Notes: generated by a model from the sequence alone, not told the origin. Numbered from the stretch's first letter, positions 35,084-45,700 are shown. The stretch: DNA of 64,000 nucleotides from Flavobacteriales bacterium UBA3364 (GCA_002360495.1 DEQO01000095.1:1-64000); one strand, 5' to 3'. Program-made: numbers and translations.

Positions 35084-36454
35084 GTGAGCCGCACACCGAA
35101 AGTCCGCCGCATTCCCCGCCCCTTTGAACCGCGCGACCTTGACCGTCTCGCCGTACCTGCGATCATCAGCGGCATCGCCGAACCTTTGATCTCGCTGGTG
35201 GACACCGCCTTCGTGGGTCGACTGGGAACCGCGGACCTCGCCGCAGTCGGCATCGCGAGCAGTTTCTTCCTGCTGGTCGTCTGGGTCCTGGCACAAACGC
35301 GAAGTGCGGTACTGGCCGTCGTATCACGGTACTATGGGGAACAGCGCCTTGCCGAGATCGCGGGCCTGGTGCCTATCGCCGTGTGGATGAACGTGGCGTT
35401 GGGTTTCGGGTTCTTCGCCTTAACGAACCTGTTCTCGGAGCCGATCTTCAAGCTCTACAATGCGGATGGCGAAGTACTTCGTAAAGCGGTGGAGTACTAC
35501 CATGTTCGCAGCTTCGGCTTCCCGATCGTGCTGGCCACCTTCGCGATCACCGGCGCCTTCCGCGGCATCCAGAACCTGAACTGGGGCATGTGGATCAGCT
35601 TGTTGGGTGCCGCCGTCAACCTTGGTTTGAACCCCGTATTGATCTTCGGTCACCTGGGGGTCCCGGGCATGGGCATCGTGGGCAGTGCGTGGGCCAGCTT
35701 GATCGCACAGGCCGTGATGTTCATCACCGCAGTATCGATCATGGTGATGCGTACGCCATTCCGGGTTCTTCCACGCACCTGGCGACATCCGGAGCTCTGG
35801 GGCCTCTGGCTGCTCAGCGGCAACCTCTTCGCACGGACGATCGCGCTGAACGCCTGTTACTACCTGGGCAACCGCTTCGCCACCGGTTACAGCGAGGCAC
35901 ACATCGGAGCGCACAGCATCGCCATGCAGGTGTGGCTGTTCAGCGCTTTCTTCATCGATGGATATGCCGCAGCAGGCAGCGTGCTGGTAGGTCGGTTCGC
36001 GGGCATGAAGCACCGGGTAAGCGTGTATAGGGTCAGCTGGCGTGTGGTGCGCATGAGCGTGTACATCGGCGCTGGGCTGGCGCTGATCTATCTGACCGGA
36101 TACCGTTACATCGGCGGCCTCTTCAGCCAGGATGCCGCCGTGCTTTCGCTCTTCCACGGCGTATTCTGGATGGTGGTGATCACCCAACCGGTCAATGCGG
36201 TGGCATTCGCGTTCGATGGCGTGTACAAAGGCCTGGGTGATGGCAAGATCCTTCGGAACGTGCTGCTGATCGCCACATTCGGCGTTTTCGTCCCGCTTGC
36301 GTGGGGTACGGACGCCCTGGGCTGGCAGTTGCACGCCATCTGGACAGCGTTCCTCGGCTGGATGTTGGCGCGTGGGCTTCTGTTGGTGATCCACTTCCAG
36401 AAGCACAATTCGCCGAGGGCCATCCGCAAACGTGCGCTATCTTCGGTGGCATGA
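35084..36454 (+). CDS. MATE family efflux transporter
   Basis: A 456-residue protein with twelve membrane helices in the MATE pattern: LAVPAIISGIAEPLISLVDTAFVGRLGTADLAAVGIAS at the start, then ITGAFRGIQNLNWGMW and LNPVLIFGHLGVPGMGIVGSA. These pumps export drugs or metabolites using Na+ or H+ gradients; substrates cannot be predicted. I take the start as GTG at 35084 (VSRTPKVRRIPRPF), since the frame before it is antisense-like. The next gene starts within its stop (ATGA). Confidence 0.93.
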   Translation: MSRTPKVRRIPRPFEPRDLDRLAVPAIISGIAEPLISLVDTAFVGRLGTADLAAVGIASSFFLLVVWVLAQTRSAVLAVVSRYYGEQRLAEIAGLVPIAVWMNVALGFGFFALTNLFSEPIFKLYNADGEVLRKAVEYYHVRSFGFPIVLATFAITGAFRGIQNLNWGMWISLLGAAVNLGLNPVLIFGHLGVPGMGIVGSAWASLIAQAVMFITAVSIMVMRTPFRVLPRTWRHPELWGLWLLSGNLFARTIALNACYYLGNRFATGYSEAHIGAHSIAMQVWLFSAFFIDGYAAAGSVLVGRFAGMKHRVSVYRVSWRVVRMSVYIGAGLALIYLTGYRYIGGLFSQDAAVLSLFHGVFWMVVITQPVNAVAFAFDGVYKGLGDGKILRNVLLIATFGVFVPLAWGTDALGWQLHAIWTAFLGWMLARGLLLVIHFQKHNSPRAIRKRALSSVA

Positions 36455-37029
36455 CGAAATGTATCATCCTACTTGGCGCCCTTCTTCTTTGCGGTCCCGG
36501 TGCAGCTGCCCAGGACTATGTCCAGGAGCCCGATCCCGCGCCGCCAGCGAATTCCCGGAAAGACCCGCGCCCTCTGCAGGACCGATTGTACTTCGGTGGG
36601 GGCGTAAGCCTGATGTTCGGCACGGTGACCAATCTCGGTATTGCACCGCTGGTCGGCTACAAGATCGATCAGAAGGGCAAATTGTCCAGCGGTATCGGCC
36701 TGAACTACTACTACTACAAGGACAACCGCTATTCGCCATCGTACGAGAGCTCGAACTATGGCTGGTCGGTGTTCTCGCGCTATCGGGTGATCCCACAGGC
36801 CTTCCTGCACGCCGAGTACAACTCGCAGAGCTATGAGCTGTACAGCCCGTTCGGCGAAACGACCCAGCGGGAATGGGTCCCCTTCCTCCTCGTGGGCGGC
36901 GGCTATTCACAGCATCTTGGGGGCAACAGCTACCTCACCTTCCAGATCTTGTGGGACCTGATCCAGGACCTTCGGAGCCCTTACGGCGCACAGCCGTTCT
37001 TCAGCGTAGGGGTGGGTGTCGGCTTCTGA
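36451..37029 (+). CDS. outer-membrane beta-barrel protein
   Basis: A 192-residue protein with a signal peptide (CIILLGALLLCGPGAAAQ) and barrel-like strands: RLYFGGGVSLMFGTVTNLGIAP, KLSSGIGLNYYYYKDNRY, AFLHAEYNSQSYEL, and the C-terminus FFSVGVGVGF. It is a small Bacteroidota barrel of unknown function. Its ATG overlaps the MATE stop by 4 bases, so the two are translationally coupled. A TATCTTCG element lies 5 bases before its start. Confidence 0.8.
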   Translation: MTKCIILLGALLLCGPGAAAQDYVQEPDPAPPANSRKDPRPLQDRLYFGGGVSLMFGTVTNLGIAPLVGYKIDQKGKLSSGIGLNYYYYKDNRYSPSYESSNYGWSVFSRYRVIPQAFLHAEYNSQSYELYSPFGETTQREWVPFLLVGGGYSQHLGGNSYLTFQILWDLIQDLRSPYGAQPFFSVGVGVGF

Positions 37030-37155
37030 GGTTCCCCGGTCCATAAGCGCTTGCCTCCCTACTTGTGGGTACGCGTTCAGTTGTGGCCTTCCAGTGGCAC
37101 GGTCGTTGTCTTCCCCAGCGTGCTATATTGCCTGAGCCAGCTGAAAACCCGCCCC

Positions 37156-38742
37156 ATGCGCCGCATGCCCCGAACAACGGTCCTGATGCTTGTATTGGGC
37201 GCCCTGCCCACTGCTTGGAGCGCGAACCCGCCCGATCAGGCCACCGTGCAGGCCATCTACCGGAAATTGTGCGCTGCTGCCGGGCTGCTGCAAGGCGCCC
37301 CAATGCTGGAATTCGATGATACCAATGCACGTGCGTCCGGTGCCTTCACCGATTTCAACCATGAACCCACCCGGATCGTGGTGGAGCGGAAAGCATTGGA
37401 AACCTGCGCCACCTTCGGGGCGCGCACCAACGATGCAGTGGCCTTCCTGCTGGGCCATGAACTGGCGCACTTCAGTATGGGACACGGCTGGGGAGCGGAC
37501 TTCCAACGCATCAGCGACCACAGTCAGGCGAAGGCCGATATGGCCATGGCCTTTGCGAACAACAAGGCCTACCACCTTTTCGAGACCCAGGCCGACCAGC
37601 GCGGGGCGTTCTTCGCTTACATCGCAGGGTATGTTCCCGAGCTCGTCGCCGATACGCTGTTGCAAAAGCTCTACGGGACCTATGGGTGGAGCGCGAAAAT
37701 GAGCGGCTATCCGGACCGGACCGACCGCGAAGCACTGCTGCGTAACGGCCTCCTTCACTACCAGGAAATGACCATGGCCCTTCGATTGGCCGACCAACGC
37801 TTGATCCTTGGGCAGCATGATGATGCGGCGGAACTGTACGAGCTGCTGCTTTCCGAAGGGTTCCGCAACCCCATGCTCTTCACCAACACCGGAGCATGTT
37901 ACCTGCTCCAAGCCATCGCACTGGAACCTGCTGGAAAGATCGACTACACCTACCCTGTGGAACTGGACCTGCGTGAGAAATGGCGCGGTGGAGGCGATGG
38001 TACGAGCCAGGAAGAATTGCTCAAGAAGGCGGAGGACCTCTTCCTACAGACCTTGCTGATGGACCGCACCTCGGATGCCGCGATGACGGATCTCGCCTGC
38101 ATCGCATTCCTGCGGGACGACCCCGGAAGTGCTGCATATTGGATCGCGCAGCACGGGAAGCTGCCGGCGAAGAACGAACGGACACACCTTGTCCTGGAAG
38201 CCATCCTTCAAGCGCGGAACGGTGACCTTCCCAAAGCGAAGACCACCTTGCAGGACCCGATGTTGAAGAACAGCTGGATCGCGCAGCGCAACCTGCAGGC
38301 GATCGATGGAAAAGCGCCGGTACCGATCCCTGCAACTGCGATCGGTAACGCGACCATCGAAAAGCTCGACGGCAAGTCCTTGTCCGAACTGGCCACCGGT
38401 TTCGCCGATGCGCCGCACCTGGACTACCGCGGCAGCACCATACTGAGCTACCGCATGGCCGCAGACCATTGGAAATTGGCCGCGGACCGCACTGACGCAG
38501 CCCAGAAGACCCACTGGCTCTATCTCTGCGGCACACATCCCGGTTATGCAGGTGAAAGTGCCAAGGGCATCGGAATGACCGACCCTATCGAGAAGATGAT
38601 GAAAGCCTATGGGCCTCCGGACCGCACGTTACAGACGATGGATGGCGAGATCGACCTCTATGTCCAGCACGGCATCCTTTTCCACCTCGATCGTGATCAA
38701 CGTATCTCCGGCTGGACGCTCTTTGCGGAAAAGCAGCAGTGA
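37156..38742 (+). CDS. secreted M48-like metalloprotease with TPR-like repeats
   Basis: A 528-residue protein with a signal peptide (TTVLMLVLGALPTAWSA). The zinc-protease motif is FLLGHELAHFSMGHGW (about residues 95-110), with a downstream FETQADQRGAFFAYIAG supplying the third ligand Glu and the Asp of M48 (ExxxAD-type) proteases. The rest is helical repeats (LADQRLILGQHDDAAELYELLL, then LFTNTGACYLLQAIAL), like BepA-type periplasmic chaperone-proteases. It has no membrane anchor. The start at 37156 is where the signal peptide begins. It is followed by a secreted coiled-coil protein and a caspase-like protein in the same direction, suggesting a shared proteolytic role. Confidence 0.82.
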   Translation: MRRMPRTTVLMLVLGALPTAWSANPPDQATVQAIYRKLCAAAGLLQGAPMLEFDDTNARASGAFTDFNHEPTRIVVERKALETCATFGARTNDAVAFLLGHELAHFSMGHGWGADFQRISDHSQAKADMAMAFANNKAYHLFETQADQRGAFFAYIAGYVPELVADTLLQKLYGTYGWSAKMSGYPDRTDREALLRNGLLHYQEMTMALRLADQRLILGQHDDAAELYELLLSEGFRNPMLFTNTGACYLLQAIALEPAGKIDYTYPVELDLREKWRGGGDGTSQEELLKKAEDLFLQTLLMDRTSDAAMTDLACIAFLRDDPGSAAYWIAQHGKLPAKNERTHLVLEAILQARNGDLPKAKTTLQDPMLKNSWIAQRNLQAIDGKAPVPIPATAIGNATIEKLDGKSLSELATGFADAPHLDYRGSTILSYRMAADHWKLAADRTDAAQKTHWLYLCGTHPGYAGESAKGIGMTDPIEKMMKAYGPPDRTLQTMDGEIDLYVQHGILFHLDRDQRISGWTLFAEKQQ

Positions 38743-38796
38743 CGATACCCTTCGAACGAACGGACCACAAACACCCGCCGACCCTGGCACGATACC

Positions 38797-40560
38797 ATGA
38801 AACGCCCGCTCTTCCTCGTGATCGGACTCACACTCGCAAGTCTTGCCGAGGCGCAACAGGTCCGCATTGAATACGACAAGCTCACCGGAGTTGTCCGTTA
38901 CATGAAGTGTGAGCAGAAGAAGGACCGCACCGAATGCCACGCCATCGACAAGCCTAAACTGAGGCAGGGCGATGTGGTGGAGATGAAGATGACGAACATC
39001 AACGAATTCGTCTATCGCGCCAAGACCACCACACATATCGACCAGGACACCGTTTCGGCCAACTTCGGCAGCGGTTTCGGCAGTTTCCTCGGTTCGACCC
39101 AGTCGCTCTTCGGCAACCTGAACTTCGGGGCCTTCGACATCAGTGCGATGCAGACCGCTATGGGCGGTATGTTCAACATGGGCGGTGCAGCCCCTTCGAT
39201 CCCCGATGAGGTGGAGCGCGAGCTGCTCCCCTTGCGCGCCCAACAGAGGGATGTCGATCAGGGACTGGACAGGATCCTGGGTGAAGTACGTGCCGTGGAC
39301 GCGACCTTGAAGACCGTGAACGACCTGAAGATGAGCCGCGACAAGACCCTGGCACAGATCCGCAAGGAACGGGACAGCCTGCTCACCAGCCTGACCGCCA
39401 ATGTTCCCGGGGTGATGGAGGAGGGATATGCATTGCGCACGGAGCGCAACCTGGAAGATCATCTCGCCGCAGCGCGACGCCTCAACGATTCACAAGAAGG
39501 CCTGCTTGCCAACCTGAACAGCGACATCCTGATCGCAGGACCAAGGCGCAGGCGGGAGGACCTGGACGCCGTTGCGAAGAGCTTCAATGGGACGGAGCTG
39601 GACCAGCACATCGCAAGTATCCGGACGATCTCCGAGGACATCGACAAGGCCACGTTCGAGTACATCGAGACCGTGACCATCGACAAGGAGCGCGCCACCA
39701 GCCTGCTGATGAACGTGGAGATCTACGACCAGACCGAATTGGCGGAACCCACCACCGCTGATGGAGTGCAACCCGGCAAAGTGGTGCGCTATTTCAACGA
39801 CCGCTGGGTTACACCACAAGGCTTTCTCACGGATACGTTGTGCGATAATTGTGCGCCGCTGAAACAGGCTGAAGGCTACTACATGGGTTCGCCCGCCGAC
39901 CCTGCACTGGGCACGAGCAACAACGACGTCTGGGGCCGCAGCGGAGCCTACGGGCTTTGGAAACACTGGGACCGGAACGGCCGCCTCGTGGAAGAGCACT
40001 ACATCGACCGGCCGGACCTGGCAGGTTTGGTCCAGGTAACACCGAACAGCGGGCCGGTCCCCAAGCTGGAGACGAAGAAAGTATTCCGCATGCCGGTGGA
40101 CCGGGGGCTGATCCTGAGCACGAGCGTAGGCGTTTCCCTTTCCTCTCTCCTCGAATCCCCGAAAGAGTACCAGGTCGTCTCCGATACCACCTTCGGTTAT
40201 TCGCTCTTGCTGGAGACCGAACGCTCCAATATCATCCCCGTTGTCTCCTCGTTCTTCCACTTCCATTGGGATGGTGAGAGCGACGTACATGTGGGGGGCA
40301 ACCTGGGCATCGGTGTGGCGCTGGCGGAGCAGATCTCCTTGAGCGTAATGGGCGGCCCTTCGCTGATCTTCGGGAAGAAACAGACCTTGATCCTCAACAT
40401 GGGCGTGAACGCCACGCAGGTCGAGCGCAAATTGGACTATTTGCCGCTCGACGAACCGTTCGAGAGCAGCCTGGCCTACAACGGAACCACTTCCAAACAG
40501 TGGAGCATGGGCCTATTCATCGGCGTTTCCTTCGGCATCGGATCGACCGGACAACAATGA
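38797..40560 (+). CDS. secreted coiled-coil protein of unknown function
   Basis: A 587-residue protein with a signal peptide (LFLVIGLTLASLAEAQ). An N-terminal beta region (EYDKLTGVVRYMKCEQKKDR) is followed by a Gly/Phe/Ser-rich stretch (FGSGFGSFLGSTQSLFGNL, about 90-130). A long coiled coil runs from about 135 to 300. The C-terminal 200 residues alternate like outer-membrane strands (FHFHWDGESDVHVGGNLGIGV, SMGLFIGVSFGIG). I do not recognise the family. It may reach from the outer membrane into the periplasm. Its stop overlaps the caspase-like gene start by 4 bases (ATGA), so the two products are probably made together. Confidence 0.7.
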   Translation: MKRPLFLVIGLTLASLAEAQQVRIEYDKLTGVVRYMKCEQKKDRTECHAIDKPKLRQGDVVEMKMTNINEFVYRAKTTTHIDQDTVSANFGSGFGSFLGSTQSLFGNLNFGAFDISAMQTAMGGMFNMGGAAPSIPDEVERELLPLRAQQRDVDQGLDRILGEVRAVDATLKTVNDLKMSRDKTLAQIRKERDSLLTSLTANVPGVMEEGYALRTERNLEDHLAAARRLNDSQEGLLANLNSDILIAGPRRRREDLDAVAKSFNGTELDQHIASIRTISEDIDKATFEYIETVTIDKERATSLLMNVEIYDQTELAEPTTADGVQPGKVVRYFNDRWVTPQGFLTDTLCDNCAPLKQAEGYYMGSPADPALGTSNNDVWGRSGAYGLWKHWDRNGRLVEEHYIDRPDLAGLVQVTPNSGPVPKLETKKVFRMPVDRGLILSTSVGVSLSSLLESPKEYQVVSDTTFGYSLLLETERSNIIPVVSSFFHFHWDGESDVHVGGNLGIGVALAEQISLSVMGGPSLIFGKKQTLILNMGVNATQVERKLDYLPLDEPFESSLAYNGTTSKQWSMGLFIGVSFGIGSTGQQ

Positions 40561-41621
40561 GCACACCGAACAAACCGGCCAAACCGAACCCCGTCATGGG
40601 GTATGCCCTCGGTGCGTTGCTGATGGGCGGCGGGGTCTACCTCTTGACGCGTGGCTTTTCGATCGGATGGGGACTGGTGGCCTGTGCCCTGCTTTTCCTA
40701 CCCTTCGTATGGAGCGGGGTCCGGAATGCCATCCCCATGCGTGAACTAGGTGCGATCCGCAGTATCATCACCCTGGGTATCGTGGTACTTGGTGCGTTGC
40801 CCTTCATCAAGGGAGCGGGACCCGGCCAGGACAAGGGTCTCACACGGGGTGGTGGTCCACCGCCCGACATGAACGTGCTGGATAGCGCATCGGACCCGGC
40901 CAAGGGGCGTTATGTGGCACTGTTGTTCGCCGCTGAAGCCTATAAACACTGGCAACCATTGGACCGGCCCATCGATGATGCGAACGCGCTGAAAGCCTTG
41001 TTAACGACACGGTACACCTTCACCGAGAACGATGTGAAGCTGATCACCGACCCCACCCGAGAGGATATCATTTCCGCACTCGATGAACTGAGCACATCAC
41101 TCGGGCCGAACGACAACCTGCTGATCTACTATGCCGGCCATGGTGCCGTTCGAAAGGCAGGGAAGCAGGGAAGCTGGATACCGGTGGATGGAGAAACGGG
41201 GAACAAGAGCTCCAAGTGGGTAAGCAGCGATGATATCGTCACCCGATTGAACGGTCTGGCCGCAAAGCACATCCTCGTCCTGGTCGATGCCTGCTTCGGC
41301 GGGACCATTCTGAGCGAGATCGGGGGCACGCGTGGCGGTGAGTTGGATCCCACGGCTGTGAAGCAGATCTACAACAAGCGGAGCCGGAAAGCGATGACGA
41401 GCGGAGCTGCCGAGGAAGTGAGCGATGCCAGCCCCTTCATGCAGTTGATCCGTGCCGAACTGGGGAACAACCAGCAGCAGGTCCTGCTCGCGACACAACT
41501 GTTCAGTTCCGTGCAGGACTCACTGGTACGCATGGACTATGCCCAGGCTCCGCAGTTCTCGAACATCCTCACGGACGGGAACGACGGTGGCGACTTCGTC
41601 TTCGTCAGAAAAGATCGCTGA
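40557..41621 (+). CDS. membrane-anchored caspase-like (C14) protease
   Basis: A 354-residue protein. Three membrane helices lie at about 14-30, 34-54 and 66-84. A caspase fold follows from RYVALLFAAEAYKHWQPLD. The catalytic His195 is in LLIYYAGHGA and Cys246 is in LVLVDACFGG, both preserved. The p10-like region continues with KRSRKAMTSGAAEEVSD and FSSVQDSL. By the positive-inside rule the basic loop between helices 2 and 3 (SGVRNAIPMRELGAIRS) is cytosolic, which puts the protease domain in the periplasm; this is inference. Bacterial caspase homologues often act as effectors of conflict systems. The gene is coupled to the secreted coiled-coil gene, and its 3' end overlaps the convergent nSTAND block by 17 bases. 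Confidence 0.9.
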   Translation: MSTPNKPAKPNPVMGYALGALLMGGGVYLLTRGFSIGWGLVACALLFLPFVWSGVRNAIPMRELGAIRSIITLGIVVLGALPFIKGAGPGQDKGLTRGGGPPPDMNVLDSASDPAKGRYVALLFAAEAYKHWQPLDRPIDDANALKALLTTRYTFTENDVKLITDPTREDIISALDELSTSLGPNDNLLIYYAGHGAVRKAGKQGSWIPVDGETGNKSSKWVSSDDIVTRLNGLAAKHILVLVDACFGGTILSEIGGTRGGELDPTAVKQIYNKRSRKAMTSGAAEEVSDASPFMQLIRAELGNNQQQVLLATQLFSSVQDSLVRMDYAQAPQFSNILTDGNDGGDFVFVRKDR

Positions 41622-42714
41622 AGGCGAAGAGCAGCACCACGATCAGGCCGAGCATGACCAGGCCTACGCGGGTGAGGTTGCGCGCGCGGCGCTCCTTGAA
41701 ACGATGGACCATGCGATCCAGACGCTCATCGGCGCGGTGGATCTCGTGCAGTGCATTCGTACCCTTCACCATGTGGGCAAAGAGTTCGTTCGGCAGCCAC
41801 TTGTAGCTCACGAAAGCGAGGTCCACGTTGTTGCGCAGTTCCAGCCAGCGATCGCGCTGATCGAGCAGTGCAACATCGTTCAAGGCCATGTTGCTCAGAC
41901 GCGAGGAGAGTGCCAACGCCTGGGCCCGTAGCAGGTGGACATATTGGAAGATGCACAAATAGTCCTTCTCCCAACTCTTGTGGAGGTCATCACTGCGCAG
42001 TGCCAGTCGTGTGAACGTATCGAAGAGCGCCAAGGCCCGCCAGTTCCGGAAGACCTTGATGCCCAGCTCCCGTACTTGCGCAGCACGGTAATCGGTGGTC
42101 GGCGCATAGGCCTCCTTCATACCGCCCTGCGGAAGACCAGTGGCCAGTTCGAAGAGATGATCGTCCCAAGCCGGATCCTCCAGTGCATCCAGATCCAACA
42201 CGGCGTTGACAAAGACCTTGAAGTTGGGTCCGAAGGCGACCATGTCTTCAGCCTTGATGGACCATGGGGACAACAACGAAGCAAGGTGATCGATCAAGGA
42301 AGCGCTTTTACCACCTGCCGATATGGATGTGGTCGGCTCTCGCATGGCGCCTGCAACACGATCCAGCGCGTCCATATCGCCAGTCCCTTGTAAGCGAAGG
42401 AGGAGTGTGACCATCCCGATGTTTTGATCGAACCCGCGTAATTCGACGGACTGCAATTGAATGGTCGCAGTGCCGATGGTCAAGTGAAGGTCATCCGCAG
42501 GGAAGAAACGCTGAACTGTCGCAGTGGCGCCCACGCTGTGAGCGGGATGCATATTGGCCAGGAAATGGGCGTAGTACTTCTGCTTCAGGTGGGCCGTGAA
42601 TGCAGCGCTGGGCTGCTCGGTATCCTTCTTCCAGCCCGGAAGTGAGGTATCCAACCCGAGCCCATCCAAAGGAATGGGGATCACCAGTGCAAGGAAGTGG
42701 TCGGCGAGTTGCAT
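41605..42714 (-). CDS. tail-anchored protein of unknown function
   Basis: A 369-residue protein, soluble except for one C-terminal helix (LTRVGLVMLGLIVVLLFAF) preceded by a basic segment (RFKERRARNLTR), so it is tail-anchored with its bulk in the cytosol. The body is mixed, with VIPIPLDGLGLDTSLPGW early and a helical second half (LALSSRLSNMALNDVALLDQ). I do not recognise a domain; the basic pre-membrane helix recalls CorA-like proteins, but the CorA GMN signature is absent. It is the last gene of the minus-strand block, 24 bases after the STAND gene. Confidence 0.65.
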   Translation of the reverse strand: MQLADHFLALVIPIPLDGLGLDTSLPGWKKDTEQPSAAFTAHLKQKYYAHFLANMHPAHSVGATATVQRFFPADDLHLTIGTATIQLQSVELRGFDQNIGMVTLLLRLQGTGDMDALDRVAGAMREPTTSISAGGKSASLIDHLASLLSPWSIKAEDMVAFGPNFKVFVNAVLDLDALEDPAWDDHLFELATGLPQGGMKEAYAPTTDYRAAQVRELGIKVFRNWRALALFDTFTRLALRSDDLHKSWEKDYLCIFQYVHLLRAQALALSSRLSNMALNDVALLDQRDRWLELRNNVDLAFVSYKWLPNELFAHMVKGTNALHEIHRADERLDRMVHRFKERRARNLTRVGLVMLGLIVVLLFAFSDLF

Positions 42715-42738
42715 GCGGGGGAAAGATAGCCTTGCTGA

Positions 42739-45700
42739 CTACTCCGGTTCCTTGAACAGGGCTTCGGTGTCCATGTGCTTCCAGAATTCGCCGTAGGTCT
42801 TCTTCTCGCGAACGTATTGGATCACTGTTGCAGCGTCCTTTGGGAAGACCTCTCGATGGTCGAACAACCGATGGGAAGAAATGGCGCGATGCTCATCGAA
42901 ACGGGCGAAACTTGGCATCCATCCTTCGAAGAGCGGGACATCGTAGCGCGATATCCTAAAGGTCGAAGCTTCGGACTCGTGACCGACAATGCCTTTCCTG
43001 GACACCGGTACCAACTCCAGGTCGCCGCCGGGCCGCGTATCGAAGCGAAAGAGGCTTCTTGTGAAATTGCCGAAGTACTCTGCATCATCGAACGCTCGAT
43101 GGACCGTACTGTTGTTAACGTCGGCGTAGAGATCATCACCATATGGATCAATACTCAGATAACCACTCACCGTGACGACGTTCCGGGGCTTCCCGTTCAC
43201 GATGCGTTGGATCCGGGGTGGAAACGCTCCCCAGGTGATCAGATCCATGGTACTGTCGTTCTCCACGACCATCCGAGGGATCCGGCTAGTTCGCATCTGG
43301 GACCGGAATTCCGCATCGAGCAATGCAGTATCGATGATCACATCCCGCACAGATCGCGTCTTCAGATCGACGACCCTAAAACGCCCATTGACCCCGCCGA
43401 AAACTGCAATGGTCTCTTGACCGGTCCCAGGGAGCCTCGTCATACTATCAAGGGCTACGGACCATAGCAATTCCTTGAGCGAGCCGTCCAAGACCAACAA
43501 CGAATCGTTCCTGATCAGCCATTCGTTGGGAGCGATCCCGGCCTGGCGGGTGTAAGCGACCTCCCCGCGGGTCCATTTGGTTTCCGCAAGGCTTCCGTTG
43601 GAAGTATTCCAGATAAGATCCCTATCACCTTGGACCAGTGGACCCATCTCCACCCAGAGCATGAAGTAGTCACCGTTCGCCGAAAAGAGCCCGTGCTTCC
43701 TAGTACATACCTTCAGGGCCTCGAGCATTCCAGGTTCCTCGACCTTCAACTCCAAACTGCGCAAAGAGTCCGCTTTCTGTACCAACAGGTGGATACGAAG
43801 ATCATCCGGGCCACCGCTGAAGCGATAGCTACCCGCCCCACCTGTTTCAAAGGGACTGAATTCCTCCTCCCATGTGCCATCGTCCTGAACAGCTGCTGGG
43901 AACAATGGTCCAGCAGCCAATGGTTCAAACAGGCTGAAGCCATCGCGCCATCGGCTCAGCAGCACACGATCAGCGCCCAGAACATTGAAGACGAATTGAT
44001 CCCAGTAGAAATAGAAGGGTTCTTTCGTCGTATAGAATATCGTACGACCGTTCCTTAACATGCGACACTCCTGAAGGCTCCGGCCATTGATCACGGCCGT
44101 ATGGAAATAGCATACGGTGACGGAATCACCGACCTCATCAAAGGTGAGAGACGGCCTTTCCTCCCATAGATGCGGAGTGATCTTCGGCACCACAACGCTC
44201 CAAGCAAGGGCGCCATCCGAGCGATAGACGCGCACGCTATCCTCGCCCACGGTCGCCTCGGAAACGACCACGAAATGATCTCGTGCCAAGTACCACTGGT
44301 CATAAGCGTTACCGATCAATCGGCCGTTCGTCCGCAACACCACCCTGCCGGTCGTATCCACCAACGAATACTGACCATGGGTTCCATCACTCGTGTTCAA
44401 GAGCACATTCCCTGTGGCTGGGAAATAACGCCTGAAGTATCCCTTGAATGATCGGGGACGCCTGGATGCACGGTTCAGATCATACACGACAGGGTCGGAT
44501 AATTCACCCCCTGCGCGTACAAGAATGCCTCGCCCCATCCCTTGAATGACCCCCGGTTCTCCGGTGTCCAATGTCAGGCTTGCAGTCCCGGAACGTAGGT
44601 CAACGCATTCGAGACCCTTCACCGTGAGCATGAAAACGCGGTCTTCCACCTCCATCACATTTTCGGAGAATATGACTTTCTCAATAGGCATCAGCGCAGA
44701 ATGGCCCCAACCACGGAGTGTCTCGCGATCGGATGGGTCCCAGATGAAGAGGGAATCACGGTCTACAAAGTAGATAAGGCCGCCCGCGGTCACACCCTCG
44801 GCACGGCTGGCGATGGATGGTCCCAGATCTTTGCGCAACCGCGGCGGAAGAGGGTAACGCAGGATCGATCCCTCGTGGTCCAAAAGGAGACTATCACCGA
44901 ACCGCGCGGTGAAGACCCTGTGATCATTGTAACTGTGCCACAGGTCCAATGGGCAGTGGAACAACACCTTTCCCGTCAAGTCGAAGATGTTGACCGTACT
45001 ATCCTCGCTCAGCAAGTACCTCCCGTCCGCAACATACTTGACACCTATCCGCGGTGGACGGACCAACTGATGGGTGAAGATCACCCTACCGTTCGTACCA
45101 CAAAGCGAGAATGAGTTGAGCGGGTCGATACTGACGAAGGACCGGTGGTCCGGAGCGACCAACACCGCCGTACCATTGAACCTCGCGATCTCCGTGAACA
45201 AGCTGTTGTAAGCCCGCAGCAAAGCCCGCTCAGCATTCACGGTGGTATCCAGCGCCCATGCCCGTTCCGCGAGCAGGTAGGCGGCCTGCGGATCGCTGTC
45301 CACCAATTCCTCGGACCGCTGGACCAGTCTGACACTTTCGCTCATACGCCGTTCCCTGGCCAGTGTGTCCACCGTACGCAACGTGAACAAGCCCCCTGCC
45401 GCCATCAGGCCTAACAGCCCCGCGACCATCCAACGCCGTTTGCGTCTTGCACGCTTCTCGCGATCGAGCTCATCATTGAACGCCTCCTCCACGAACCGCT
45501 CTTCTGCATCGGGAAGGTGCAACTGATGCTTGTAGGGCCGCAGGTAGTCCAGATCGGCCTGCGCAAGTCGTTGCCCGCGTTTGGTGAACTGCTTATGCGC
45601 CTGGGTAACGAAGCTGCGGACATCGGCAACTTCCTTCTCCACCTTGGTGATGCGCTCGAAGATGCGTGCAGCGAGGGCATCGTGACGAAGCTCGTGCCGA

